From positions 84,501 to 148,500 of the forward strand of contig QVRM01002131.1 in NCBI GenBank assembly GCA_003439945.1: a stretch of DNA of 64,000 nt, written 5' to 3'. Below are positions 24,960 through 36,334 of the stretch, in pieces. Each line of letters starts with the position of its first letter. Position 1 is the stretch's first letter. A program made the position numbers and the translations under genes. Under the pieces are notes generated by a model. It did no database searches, was not told the DNA's origin, and saw nothing but the letters and a program-made list of their open reading frames with translations. This stretch comes from Dermanyssus gallinae (lineage: Eukaryota > Arthropoda > Arachnida > Mesostigmata > Dermanyssidae).

Positions 24960-26170
24960 GAAAATGTTCCACCAGGTGGAAATAGCTTATAAGGGTCAAT
25001 CCTGCCTTCTTCTGTGGCATGATGTCATTATGTCGCAAACTGGAGGTCTCCCAGGACGCAAGACTGTCAGCACGAATTAAGAGTTGCTAGGCGTTCCTTT
25101 ACTGCCGCATGGAGTTCCGGCTGCCCTTGAGAGGTGGCTGGCCAAGCTAGAACATGCGATGTCACTCATTCACTTGGTAGGTTCTAACCAAAGCCTTTTC
25201 TTCTGAAATTCTCAATTTCGGAATATACGCCTCAAACACCTGTTTCAAGGAGCAGACTGTTCTCTGGCTTCGGGACTCTTTAAGCGATTTAACGACAGCG
25301 TCTTGACTACAGTAGAGGCGTTGTTTTACTTAAGTCTAGCACTTCAACAAGCTCTACTCCTCGTTCTTTGGGGTCGGCCTAGGGTTATCTGATGCGATTA
25401 TCTTATCAGAGCCTATCCACAGGTCTATGCAACAAGCTAGAACCTTCTCGATTCTGTCGCTCTTACAGACTGAGAAGCTCGCTTAGAAACAAACCGCCGT
25501 AGAAGATGCGCCGCGGATGCCAATGGGGCCAAGCTTTGCGCCGTCCCCTCCAAAGGAGCAAGCGCATGGCTCGACGTCACACCCTGTGACCGAATAGGAA
25601 CTCTGTTAGATGACGAGTCGATGATCGCGGTCGGACTTCGTTTAAAGACAGACATTGTGTATTTCATAAAAAGTCCGCGGAAACGTCGCGCGGCCAGATG
25701 GACGCCACGGACTGTCCTGTATTGTTCGCGCAGGTAGACGAGCAATACGTCAAGCCTTCAGCAGAGCTCTACAATCCAGTGGCCTACCGTGTATCCTGAC
25801 ACCCGTCGGACTTGGCAGGGAGGGCGGAAAGAGACCCGACCCATAAGCTTCTTCAATAGTCAGTGCTGGCGCGGACCGGGCCGGTCATGCTTCGGCGAGA
25901 GCCAAGGTTAGAAAATACCAGGACATCGGGTACCCGCAGAGACTCTTGGCAGGCCGAGCCCTCTACCGAGCGCCGAGCGTCTACTCGCAGTTTGCTATAG
26001 AAAGTCGGGAAAGTCGGACTGATTCTAGCGAGCGGAGATCGTCGTAGCTTCTGGGGACGCAGAACTTGCTCAGAACCCGACGAAGTGTTTAGTTTATGTA
26101 TAGTAGGACGATGATGGTTGTCTAGCAATTGCACATTTTGTGCTCCTATGTCGGGCAATAACACCAGTGT
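24960..26170 (+). mobile_element. LINE C-terminal part copy 2 (RPDG/DVT family)
   Basis: The longest of the four copies. It reads ELLGVPLLPHGVPAALERWL, AKLEHAMSLIHLVGSNQSLF and SVLTTVEALFYLSLALQQAL, then SAWLDVTPCDRIGTLLDDES, MIAVGLRLKTDIV, DGRHGLSCIVRAGRRAIRQA, ALQSSGLPCILTPVGLGREG and KRPDPISF. These blocks follow the RT core in this kind of element. A Cys/His-containing block (HGLSC) precedes the RPD block. Multiple frameshifts. Confidence 0.65.
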
Positions 26171-26307
26171 CACGGTAGTTTAATAATATCATTTCCACTC
26201 TGAAACAAGACTTCGCAGAGGCCATGTTCTATCTAAATATTTACTTTAACGCGCTCTACAGTTTCCCACGTTGCTTTTTATTTCTTGCTAGAATACCCTG
26301 TAAAAAA

Positions 26308-26345
<38 letters not shown>

Positions 26346-26559
26346 ATTCGGGTTTCACTAGTTTCTAAACATATCATCACGGACTATTCAAAACAACATC
26401 GTACTCCGATTTCATGTTCGTCAGTTAGATTGTCCTGACGTTGTTAACGTTCTGTTTCATGCTCCTCCGTTTTCTATAGCTACTTGATTGTGTCTAGTTG
26501 TTTAGAGGAAGCAGGGCAAGAACTAGAGAAGGGGAAGGGAGGACGGCCTGAAAGGTAGA

Positions 26560-27640
26560 CAAGGCAGCGGTTAGCGCCGTTCTGCGATGTTTACTTGTTG
26601 GGATGTGCACTCTGGCGTTGACTCCCGACGAGAAGGTCGGGTAGCGGAGAATTCGTTACACGCGATCGACGTAAAACGTCAGAGGTTGCGAGAGTGTAGC
26701 CGCTTAAACGGCGGTTGGCCTCAGAGGGTCGACGTTGAAGTGTCTCTATTTTGTCGAATAAACCTTACTACTTGCTAAAAGCCCCCTTACTACGTAGGCA
26801 GAAGGCTGACATTTTCTGCATACAATCTTGGTGGCAGCGGTGGGACGGACGGGCACATACTTGCGGCTGGTGGCTTGAGATAGCGTGGGTTCGTGTTCGG
26901 TCTGCAGTGGCAGAACGTCTGAAGTCAGTGGCTCAGTCAGATTTTTTGTTGTCGTCAGATGCAGTGGTACCCAAATATGCAGTCAGGTCAAAATGGAAAA
27001 GTCAGGCAAAATGTCACTCGGGAGTTGGGTTGGTAATCTGGCAATGATGGCAGGATATGGCTGCAGATAATTATAGAAGACTAATCTTTTCGGGGCTAAC
27101 TCTCAGCCAAGACTTAACGTCCATGGGACTGATTTTCGCATTGTTTCATCGACGAACCCCCATAAATAAAAGTGTGCAACGGTGGGGCTCGAACCCGCGC
27201 ACCTATGTGTCTCCTCCGGTCGCGAGGCGCCGACGCATGCACCCACCACGCCACCGGACTCGACATCTGTTGGGATAAAAGACCTCGTCTTCGTTAGATA
27301 GTTCACATGTTACCTGTATAATTCCGGGTCGATAAAGTGTTGAAGCAGACGGTCGGAGGCAATTGGAGAACTAGGAAACGTAAGTCTGGCAGAGTTTCAG
27401 AAACAGAAGAAAGAATTTCAAAGGTTCGTAATGGAGAATGTGCTGAAAATAAAGCGTCTGAGACGGAACACCCTACCGAAACTACGACACCAACGGCGAC
27501 ACAAGTGGTGGCTGTGCGATCTGAAGCAGTTTTTGATGTTTGCAGCCAAGTGGACCCATATTACAAAAGGCCTGTCAGTAAGGGAGTGGATCCGAATGTT
27601 TGAGCTAGCGCTGGACGGAAACATACCGCGTGCTGTTTGT
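26560..27640 (+). mobile_element. LTR-retrotransposon 5' part with an inserted SINE
   Basis: AATAAA at 26758 and a TTGGTGGCAGCGGTGGGA primer-binding-like site at 26829-26846 suggest the end of an LTR and the start of the internal region. After the SINE (27096-27275) the frame 27431-27643 has MFAAKWTHITKGLSVREWIR, reminiscent of a gag start. LTR borders and a second LTR were not found. Confidence 0.35.
27096..27275 (-). mobile_element. tRNA-derived SINE, family A copy 2
   Basis: On the - strand: CCGGTGGCGTGGTGGGTGC (A box), GCCTCGCGACC, GAGACACATAGGTG, the B box GGGTTCGAGCCCCACC, then TTTATTTATGGGGGTTCGTC and a body shared with copy 3. It is inserted in a presumed LTR element. Confidence 0.75.
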
Positions 27641-28374
27641 TAAGATGTAAGAAACAAATTAAAGTAGATGTCTTCCGTTCTTTATCCTCCAAATGAAACT
27701 TGGTAATCAATTGGTATACTTTATGGTAAGTCCTTACTTAGATTTCCCACAAGTTGTGTTTTGAGTTAATGGTTATACACGTGCGTTATAAAGCTGTGAT
27801 AGTGAAAAGTATTACTTGGTTTAGTGCAGCAAAACAATTTTTTAGCATTACATAAAAAATAAAGGCTGACACAAGTAGTCCCGTAGAGTGTGGTCGTATT
27901 TTTTTTAACCAATTGATTCTCGGTTTTTAACCATGTTATATAACTTTATCTGTATTTTCGTTTGTTTCGTTTTTGTTCTGTTTGTTATAGTCATACGAGA
28001 ACTCCAAGTGTGTGGCATATTGTCCCGGAAACATTGTTTCGAATGAGCAAACGAAGGCTCTTGGAACAAACGAAAGTTTCTTTGTCTGGGCGCCTGGTTG
28101 GTTATCTGCCGAGTTGCATAGTCGAATATTGCCTAGGACGTGCGAAGTAGGCCTTTTCTTAAAACAGTTGGGAAAAGAAACGCACGTCATGCGCATACCT
28201 TAGTCAGACTCGGGGTGATGCAAATCGTTCGCCTTCCAAGACGAAAAACAGTTAATGCACTGTGCGCAAACTGTATTGAGTAGTGTTATCACAGTTACAG
28301 TACTATTTGTTTATTGGAGAAGAGGATAACCCGATGTTAATAAGACTAAATTAGTAAGGTCACTGCGTAGTACT

Positions 28375-28525
28375 TCCCTGGCTTCTGGTGTGCTCGATTG
28401 CAGGTTCTATCCTGGGTGTAGGAGTCTATTTCTCCTGTTCGAACAGGAGTGTATATGTAACGTATTATAAGAAAGAACAACACACTTTGATGACGCATTT
28501 GGGTTCTGTGCTTGATCATTCCAAG
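28375..28525 (+). repeat. Dispersed SINE-like repeat, family D copy 1
   Basis: Shares GGTGTGCTCGAT, GTGTAGG-GTCTATTTCT and GATGACGCATTTG-TTCTGTGCTTG with the right edge of the window. GGTTCTATCCT near 28410 is B-box-like. Confidence 0.55.
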
Positions 28526-29179
28526 CGGTTACGAAAACTTGTTATTAAAAAAGGCTCAAAAAACAATACTATTAAATAGGCTAATACTTAATAAATAGGC
28601 TAAATCCGGAAAAATAACCTAAACATATTTAGCTAAATGCAGTTTTAGGGGATCGCACAGAAAGAAAAGGGTCCGGCCTTGTTTGGTTAGAAAGGATTTA
28701 ATTTATTTTAGAGAGCTAGTACAACAATCGAGTCTGAAGTGGTTGTGAAGAATCTGGGAACACTACGGCATTCAAGCGTAGACTTTTCTTTAGCGATATA
28801 TATATGTGTTTTTCAACTCAATTTCACACGGTTTGTTGTTTGTCATGTTTGTCACCTGTTGCTGTCTGTGGACGCCCTTTACGTGACTTGTCGCCGAGAT
28901 TGAAATGTTCAGTTTGATATGTTTCGTACTATCCATACACATTTCTTAGAAAAACACTTTAATGCACTTACTTCTCTCTGGAAATTGTACAAATTAGAAT
29001 CTGACAAAGAAGACAGAAACGCTATCGGATAGCTTTATGTCTTAGCCTAAAGTCTCTATTTGCACCTCAGTGACCCGCTTCTAAGAAGAAAAAAATATAC
29101 TTTAAGAGAAAGGGGTGTGCGTCGCATGGGCTTCTATTACTTAATCCGTACGGACGCACCGTTATATGTGGGTACCTAG

Positions 29180-29590
29180 CGTTTCGATTTGCGAGGTTTT
29201 CTTATAAGTTCCAGAAGGGAGATGAATCATACGAATATCAATAATATTAATCATAATAAGCGGTCTGAAAAGTCCCGTACAAGACAAGCTAAACTCAACG
29301 CGATTGTAAGAAGAGCTCTTAGAAGGGAAGAAATACTATCTACACCCGAGCCGAAGGGTTTTAATGGCAGCAGTGAGCTGCGACCTGACGGGGTTACCAT
29401 CCCGCTGTGGTCACACGAAAAAATCTTTGTATAGGATGTAACGGCTTCATGCACGGCGGCCTTATCGTATTTACGCCACAGCGCAGTTGAATCTCAATGG
29501 GTAGCAGATTCTGAAAAACGAAAGAAGTATCTCGAGCTACCTAGAATCATAGGCGCCATGGTTTGACAAGCGAACAAAGCAGGATAAATT
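29180..29590 (+). mobile_element. LINE C-terminal domain copy 3 (RPDG/DVT family)
   Basis: The + strand reads LNAIVRRALRREEILSTPEP, KGFNGSSELRPDGVTIPLWS, then HEKIFV, a stop where Trp is expected, DVTASCTAALSYL, SAVESQWVADSEKRKKYLEL and PRIIGAMV. The order matches the other copies. A single TAG replaces the Trp of WDVT. Confidence 0.65.
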
Positions 29591-30270
29591 TGGCTTAAAC
29601 GTCCATACCTCACAATTGTAATAACTAAATGATAATCAAATAATATAAATTATAATTATACATTTACATCGCAAATAATGATAATAATAATACACGTAAC
29701 TCATAGCGATACGAGCACACTTCAACTTAAGATAGCACGCAAATGCATGTGTTAATCCTATATTAGAAACAAAACAGCCCAATGACCTTCTGTGTTCGCT
29801 TTATTATTAGCGTATTGTTAGGCGAATTTTTGGTGAATCTGCACTGGAATCTAGTCGTCCGTAGTCAGATTAGTGCAGCTAGAGGTGGTTCTGTGTTACT
29901 GGCTGTACTACACTCGCTGTTGAAGCTCTAACGTGTTTGTAACCAGTGGTCGACGCAGCGAGTGAGAGCAGCATACGGCCGGGCACACCGAACGTCACCG
30001 GTGATAGAAGTTAGTTCTTTCCTAACGCGGTACTTGCTAAACGACATTGATTGAATTAATTAATACATAAACGAGGGGGCTGTCACCCGCCGTTGCTCTA
30101 GCCGATTACTGATCTTATCAACTCTTCTTTTTTTTCTTCTTCTTATTCCTCTTCCATGACCCTCAGCCATCTGTACGATGCTAGAAAAATCGAGACGGGC
30201 AACCGTGATCTCGCCGGCGGAAAAAGGCGACTTGTCGGCTTGGTCCATTGGTTCCACCGCTATGGCTTCG

Positions 30271-30395
30271 CTACTGTTTCAGCTTGTTATTGATGCACTC
30301 GGTGAGGTCGCCGAGCATGTCTCCGACTCCGGACTGGTTGAGCACCTGCTGCGCCTGTGCCCTGATATCGTCCTGGACCTTCGACATTTCTTTGG
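30271..30395 (-). CDS. Secreted protein exon 3 (C-terminus)
   Basis: The acceptor GAATTACAG has only a weak pyrimidine tract but gives the right phase. It encodes KEMSKVQDDIRAQAQQVLN, QSGVGDMLGDLTECINNKLK and Q before TAG at 30273-30271. The frame is open further upstream, so the exon start rests on the phase and the AG. Confidence 0.7.
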
Positions 30396-30658
30396 CTGTA
30401 ATTCGTATTGCAGCATGGGCGGCCGCCCCCCCAGGAGAACAGCAATCAGCGACAACAGTAAAAACACAATTCAGAATTATCACATTTAGAAAATGAAGAG
30501 CACAACGGTGCATCCCGTTTTCGTTGCATCGCCTTTCAAAGGAATAATTGACCAAAACAACTAACATCGTTTTATAGTGAACTTTGCCTCTGCACGAAAA
30601 AGCGACTTCATGACGTGCTTCATGCATTAAAGCTTAGACTCGCTTTATTATCTCACTT

Positions 30659-30697
<39 letters not shown>

Positions 30698-30981
30698 GTT
30701 TTGTATATCCTCGTACGTACCTTGATTTTCGGGAATTTTAGCTCGGATTGACTCCTCCAGTTTACTAGCCACATAATCCTTAATATTGACGTCTTTTGCA
30801 CATCCCTGTAAAACACCAACATCGACGCAGATAAACTTAACTTATTCTACAGCACAAAACTAAAATCTGCGACAGTTGCCAATGGCAAGCAGTAGAAGTT
30901 TTAGGAGGCTCATGAGGATTTGTCGATTAAGATTATATTGCTGTTGTTCGTACATAATAAATATATGCGAGAACATATGCG

Positions 30982-31016
<35 letters not shown>

Positions 31017-31079
31017 GTTACAAAAAGCTTTTTCGGTTTTTAATGATCTACGCACAAAACCGAAAAAACTTTTTTGTAG

Positions 31080-31113
<34 letters not shown>

Positions 31114-31418
31114 AACACAGCAAATAAATGTATTTTTTTCATTTAATGGATCTTATTTAACACACGACTCAGGTTAGACATCCATACCTAAGATTTTTCC
31201 ACATATTTTGTAGTAATAATAATCATCACGTATGGAGAAAAGTGACAAGAATGGATAAATAAATATTTTCATTTTACATTTCTGCATATATATATACATA
31301 TATGTAAGACTACCTTGACAATTTCAATTGCATCGTTGATGTCGAGGTTTTCTCCGGCGCTCAGTGCTGCGAGCGACACCAGCAGAAGAATTAGCGCTAG
31401 CGGGAACGTGGAGGCCAT
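30271..31418 (-). CDS. Small secreted helical protein, complete, three exons
   Basis: On the - strand the exons are 31418-31314 (35 codons), 30805-30721 and 30395-30271. Junctions are AAG|GTAGTC, TTTACAG|GG, CAAG|GTACGT and ATTACAG|CC, with phases 0 then 1, both consistent. The product is 104 residues. It has an N-terminal signal peptide (Met, a short polar start, then a Leu/Ala core LALILLLVSLAALSAG) and a mature part that is charged and probably helical: LDINDAIEIVK, GCAKDVNIKDYVASKLEES, KEMSKVQDDIRAQAQQVLN and GDMLGDLTECINNKLKQ at the stop. Two Cys in the mature chain could form one disulfide. I do not recognise the family; small secreted helical proteins of arthropods include salivary, cuticular and haemolymph proteins, but no function can be claimed. 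A TATA-like run lies about 90-110 bases upstream of the ATG. Confidence 0.75.
30721..30805 (-). CDS. Secreted protein exon 2
   Basis: The acceptor is TTTTACAG and the donor CAAG|GTACGTACG. It encodes GCAKDVNIKDYVASKLEES, then IRAKIPENQ, a charged amphipathic segment with one Cys. Confidence 0.72.
31013..31084. repeat. Mini inverted repeat between two TA arrays (MITE-like)
   Basis: GGGTTACAAAAAGCTTTTTC at the left and, inverted, GGGCTACAAAAAAGTTTTTT at the right; the arms are about 27 bases and the loop about 14. The ends resemble mariner terminal repeats joined tail to tail. A related half, GACGTTTTTGTAGCCCTATA, lies at 47412-47431. Confidence 0.75.
31314..31418 (-). CDS. Secreted protein exon 1 (signal peptide)
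   Basis: ATG at 31418-31416 with AAAG just before it. It encodes the signal peptide and DINDAIEIVK, then the donor GTAGTC. The hydrophobic core is about 15 residues long, with likely cleavage near ALSA|GEN. Confidence 0.75.
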
Positions 31419-31506
31419 CTTTCAGTCAGGGTAAGACCTGCTGATATGCGAATAGAGTGAGAGAAAAAGGCCGAAACATGCAAAGGTCAGTCAGCGGACA
31501 TCGAGC

Positions 31507-31519
31507 TATATATATATAT
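31507..31519 (-). promoter_or_regulatory. TATA-like run upstream of the secreted protein gene
   Basis: An isolated TATATATATATAT lies about 90 bases upstream of the ATG of the secreted protein gene. TA repeats are everywhere in this window, so it may be chance; its position fits a TATA box with a leader of about 60 bases. Confidence 0.25.
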
Positions 31520-31834
31520 GTCGGTCAATATTACTTCCACTTCAGTATTTACACACACATTTCTTGGTTTAGAAACCGGAGGCACCGGTGGAACCCGTGC
31601 TAGGTTATTTCACAGACCAAGCTGTGAACTATCTCTGAACTTAAAGGCTTTTGGTTACTTGTGTGTATAGATGCGTATGTGCAAACACAGACCTTGTCTA
31701 TGAATAAGATGGTGGCCAACTAGCTCGGGCTGCCAGACCGGATTGACAAACACGGTCCGAGAAGATTCAGAGAAGCATGCTGGTATTTGTATTATTATTA
31801 TTACAATGTTGTGTGCTATCGTAAACTACGCGAG

Positions 31835-32110
31835 CAACTCGCTTGCGGGCAAATCCGCTATAAGTATATATATATAATATATCGAGATATAATATATAGA
31901 TATAATTATATATATATATATATATATTCATATATATATAGATAATATATATCATATATATAGATATATATACATATCTATTATATAATCTATATATATT
32001 AGCTATATATCATAGTATATCATATAATATATATATATATCTATATATATATATCTCTATCTATCTATATATCCACATATACTTATAGCGGATTTGCCGC
32101 AAGCGAGTTG
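31835..32110. repeat. Foldback with 34-base arms around a TA-rich core
   Basis: CAACTCGCTTGCGGGCAAAT at 31835 and its inverse ending at 32110 match over 34 bases with one extra G on the left. About 205 bases of imperfect TA-rich sequence, itself rich in small palindromes, lie between. Confidence 0.9.
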
Positions 32111-33590
32111 TATATATATCATGATAGTAACGGAAGCGCATTTTTGGATGTGAGTGCTGTCGGACTTAAAGGGATAAAATGGATATGGTACATATCGGAA
32201 TACGGACAGTGGGGAAATCAGGTTTGCGGGAGTTGGGATAGTAACCAGAGATGCTATTTCGTACAAAGATCTTGGTAATGCCACAACGAAGGATCCGGTG
32301 GTTATAGAGATACAACTGAACGGGACAATGCGGGCAGTTATGAGGGTATATACAGGGTGTAGAGCGCCACACAATGCGGACAAAATGACGACTAGTTACC
32401 TAGAAAGATTAGTAAGGTATAAGAAGAATATAATAGGGGAGGGGTGATATTCTAGGAATTGGAATGCACATATGGAACAACTGGAAGAGAGAGAAGACAG
32501 ACAGCGTGCAGGACTCTGATACATAGAAACGAGGTTTGAATTTTAAATCTGGACTCTTCGGGTAGAAGCTCTCGGGCAGTTATACAAAAGAAATGTTTAA
32601 ATAGACACAAATGAGCGCGGAATGCAGAATGCATGACGCAGCTCTTAGTGGCAACTGGGGAAAAGCTGGTAAACGAACTACATAGGAACATTAGGAACGC
32701 AAATAACAATTGCTGTAAGATAGGGAAGGATGTTCAAAAAGGTGGGGGACGAGGGTCGTGGGATGACCAAATAAATTCGCGAGCAAAACAGGTTTGGAAT
32801 TATGTCAGACAGAAAAACCCACTTATCGAATAAGGGGCCGAATAGAACATACACAATGGAGGAAATGAACGCGCGCTACAAGCACTATTGTTCACGACCG
32901 GCGTAAACAGTGTATAAAAGGCAAGAACCAGCACGGAGATTGCAACCAAAGCAAATGAGATCGAAGGCGTGCTAAAGAAAAATGATCCAAAAACGGAGTG
33001 TGGTCTTGACAGAATTTCCGTAGGAATTATCCAGGTGTTAAGAATGGCATACAAGTAATATTAAATGAAGCAATTTAGTAATATATTTCGCGTGAGCAGA
33101 CTCCCGGAGGATTGGCACAAGGGACGAGTTTCTCTTTATCCCAAGATTCCCAAGATAGATAATGACACTTTACAAGATTGGCAACCAATCACAATTACAT
33201 CTTTGACGTAGCGAATATTTACGGAGGCTTTTAAGAGTATAGTACAGAGTCTTTTAGTGACAAATGGAAAACCAGGTTCTGGAAGCATCGAGATTGCAGA
33301 GACGAGGGTGTATGACAAGGTTTTTAAAACTTAAAAAATATTTGATATGACGGACAGACCAAAGTTCTATCAAATCATGTTGGAGGAGGGATTTGAGATA
33401 TGCTGGGTGCAGTTGCTAGAAGAAATTTACAAGAATAACACGATTCAAAAAAGAATAGCAGCCGGACAACCCAGAGAGTCTATAATCGCTAGGGGTGTCA
33501 GACAAGGGTGCCCGTTGTTATTGGTGATTGATTTTAATGTATATAGAGAGAATAGTGCGAAGGATTAATAGCGCGAGTTTAGAATGGCAG
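32100..33590 (+). mobile_element. LINE with endonuclease and RT remains
   Basis: The + strand at 32330-32480 gives YRV-SATQCGQNDD, then EEYNRGGVI and a damaged copy of the GDWNAH block, as in AP-endonuclease domains. RT follows at 33000-33580: LPEDWHKGRVSLYPK, DWQPITITSLT, RPKFYQIMLEEGFEICWVQL and ARGVRQGCPLLLV. Several stops. The right end meets another LINE's tail at about 33640. Clade not assigned. Confidence 0.65.
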
Positions 33591-33639
33591 ATAGGGAAAA
33601 GTGTATCTATCAAGTCCAGTGATATTTAGAGGAAGAAGA

Positions 33640-34275
33640 TAAATTACGAATGGAGAAGGTTAAAAGAGAAAGAAGCTCTCCTCTTCAAACCTTGGCACTT
33701 TACTTGATCACAAAAGCTTTCTTCTGTGCATAGGTTTAAGGTTGGGGACAAGGCTAAGTGAGGAGCACCGGTGTCCGTTCGGAACACAGATGGACATCTG
33801 GGGTACCCATGGGCTTTCCTGCAGTAGAAGCGAAGGACGCCAAAGCCGTCAGTCACAGCGAGGTTAGTGAGATTACACCCGGACCTTGAGGTCAGCTCTA
33901 ATGGCGTCCATGCGAGAGCCAACCGGCCTCCTAACAAGCGACGGAAAGAGACCGGACGGTCTCACCCTTATACCCCTTAAAAGATGAAAAACGCTTAGTT
34001 GTGGTGCGACGATCATCGACGCGCTCGCTTCCTCAAACCTGGAGGCCAACAAATATGCCCAACTCGCCAACGAGTTCATTTTCGTGCTGCTGATATTTGA
34101 GACTCTCGGAGGGCCTGGCTCTGAGGCATAGTCGCTCCCACAGAAGATTGGCAAACAAATCGAACAGGCGACAGGGGATAAAAATGATTTTTTGACTTTC
34201 TACTTTAGCGACTATCTCTGGCGGTTCAGCGCGGCAATGCGGCAGCAATTATGGACACAATGAGAAGCTGCCTCG
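33640..34275 (+). mobile_element. LINE C-terminal domain copy 4 (RPDG/DVT family)
   Basis: EPTGLLTSDGKRPDGLTLIP at 33915-33975, then in shifting frames ATIIDALASSNLEANKYAQL, ANEFIFVLLIFETLGGPGSE, QKIGKQIEQATGDKNDFL and FSAAMRQQLW. It has the same block order as the other three. It follows the LINE at 32.1-33.6 kb but is not clearly part of it. Confidence 0.65.
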
Positions 34276-34410
34276 AGGATAAGCTTGACTGGTAGCACTC
34301 CTCACAAGCTTAAGTGTAGTTAGTTAATCACACTTCCCTGTTACCCCAAAAAATAAATAATAAGTATGAGATGAGTCTATACATGTTTCACTGTTTCGTC
34401 AGTATACATT

Positions 34411-34459
<49 letters not shown>

Positions 34460-35097
34460 TGTACCACGCTGTAATCGCACACGCATCGGCAGCTAGAAAT
34501 GCGGCTAATTACAGCGTAGGGTAAAGAGAAGAAAATTAGACGAGATGAATAAAAATGAATGCAAAAAAACCAAATGAAGCCGAAGTAAAAACAAGTGATG
34601 TTGAGTGTGGCAGGCCTTTGACCGTCGTCTTCGAGAATTGTGGTAGCCAGAAAAAAATAGGCATAGAAGGAAGTGTCAATAGAAGGGCGTACATCAAAGC
34701 AACTGGACCACATTGAGAGAAAACTCTACTTTTGGTCTTGGTGGCATAAAAAGGTGTTATGACGCTCACTGGCATCGCACAATTCAACCAGCAGACGCAG
34801 AAATTGCAGTCTGGTCGTTTGGACAATCTACGGCGTGTATTACTATCGCTGCTGAGTCGCCGAGTTACTATGATATGCGCACAGCAATGATATGGCACGC
34901 GGCTCAGAGTTCCGCTATTTTCCAGTAGATGAGCAGAAAGCATAGAAGACGGCCGTATACAAACACAAGGGTACAGACATAACGAGATACAGAGTTAAGG
35001 CGGGTGACTGCGCCTGGGAAAGAAAGGGAAAATGACAAGCAAAGCGGCAGGAGAAGGAAAGGCGCGCAAAAGGAGATTCACATCCCTCGGCTGTCGG

Positions 35098-35137
<40 letters not shown>

Positions 35138-36235
35138 GCTGCTAGTACTGTGATTGTTGTTGCTCTTGTTGTTGTTGTTGTTGGTACTATTGTGGTTGTT
35201 GTTGCTGCTGCTACTGCTGCTATTGTGGTTGTTGTTGATGTGATGAGGCTTACCACTCTCTACTGCCGTTGTTGTTGTTGCTGCTGTTGCTGTTGTTGTT
35301 GTTGTTGTTGCTGTTGTTGTTGTTGTTGTTGATGATGATGTGTTGCCTCTGTTACGTCGGTACGGCGCAGTATAGTGATCTCAACATCACAACAGCACTA
35401 GCGAGTTGTCTACGGCTAAAAAACACTGAGTGAGCCACCCGTTAACCAGCAGCGCAGAAACAGCAGCACTACCTGCATATTAGACATTATTTTGTCGAAT
35501 TGCAACCTCGACCTGCGTCTTCGTATGCATATGCATATGTGTGTATATTGATCACGTACATGCAAGCCAATACATCCGTGCCATGCTTTCCTAGAGGTGT
35601 GTGCTCCTTTCTCCGCGCCAACATGTGCTTTAAGGTGCTTATCCTAGGCTTTAAGACTACAAACTAGATGTAGAAGTCAATACGAAAAAAAACACACACA
35701 CAACAACATAGAGTATTTGCAGTTTTGAATCGCCGCGGCGTCGTTGTTGGACATTCATGTTGCCTGATAGCCTAGGTCAATCTGGAATATCGATATTTTG
35801 CAAACTTGCGTGCGTGAGTAGCATGACATAGCACAACAAGTAGCAGAAACTTTAATAGGAGTAATCGCACACACAGCATTGACAGAATTCAGGTTTAACA
35901 AACAATGGCGGTAGTAACACCTACAGCAACAACAAAATCAACAACCAGAGCTAACTAGGCACACTAACTATTACTACTACTAGATAAGTGCGTGCTATCG
36001 ACGCAAAGCATGCACCGGTCTGCTTACTTCACCGACACTAAGTGTTGGGGACTGCTCTACAAGTGGTTTTGCCATGCGACGCAAAACCTTCCACGATAGG
36101 CTAGCTATCATTGCCTGCTTGTTTAGTGCTGGCTTGAATTTGTCGAACGTGCGTGCGACGGGGGACTTTGGAACTTATCGCACAAGACCACTGTATCCAC
36201 GATATAAGTGTTGTATCGATATCGCGCGTTTATCT
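34276..36235. other. No gene; microsatellites only
   Basis: Contains the (TA)n array at 34413-34455 and the GTT tract. No conserved coding text. Confidence 0.4.
35098..35338. repeat. (GTT)n / (GCT)n trinucleotide tract
   Basis: Interrupted GTT repeats with GCT variants over 240 bases. They give spurious Thr- or Cys-rich reading frames. Confidence 0.9.
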
Positions 36236-36258
36236 CTCTCACTCTCTATCTATCTATC

Positions 36259-36332
<74 letters not shown>
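36236..36332. repeat. CT/TATC then (TA)n array
   Basis: TCTCTATCTATCTA grades into about 65 bases of TA. Confidence 0.95.
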
Positions 36333-36334
<2 letters not shown>

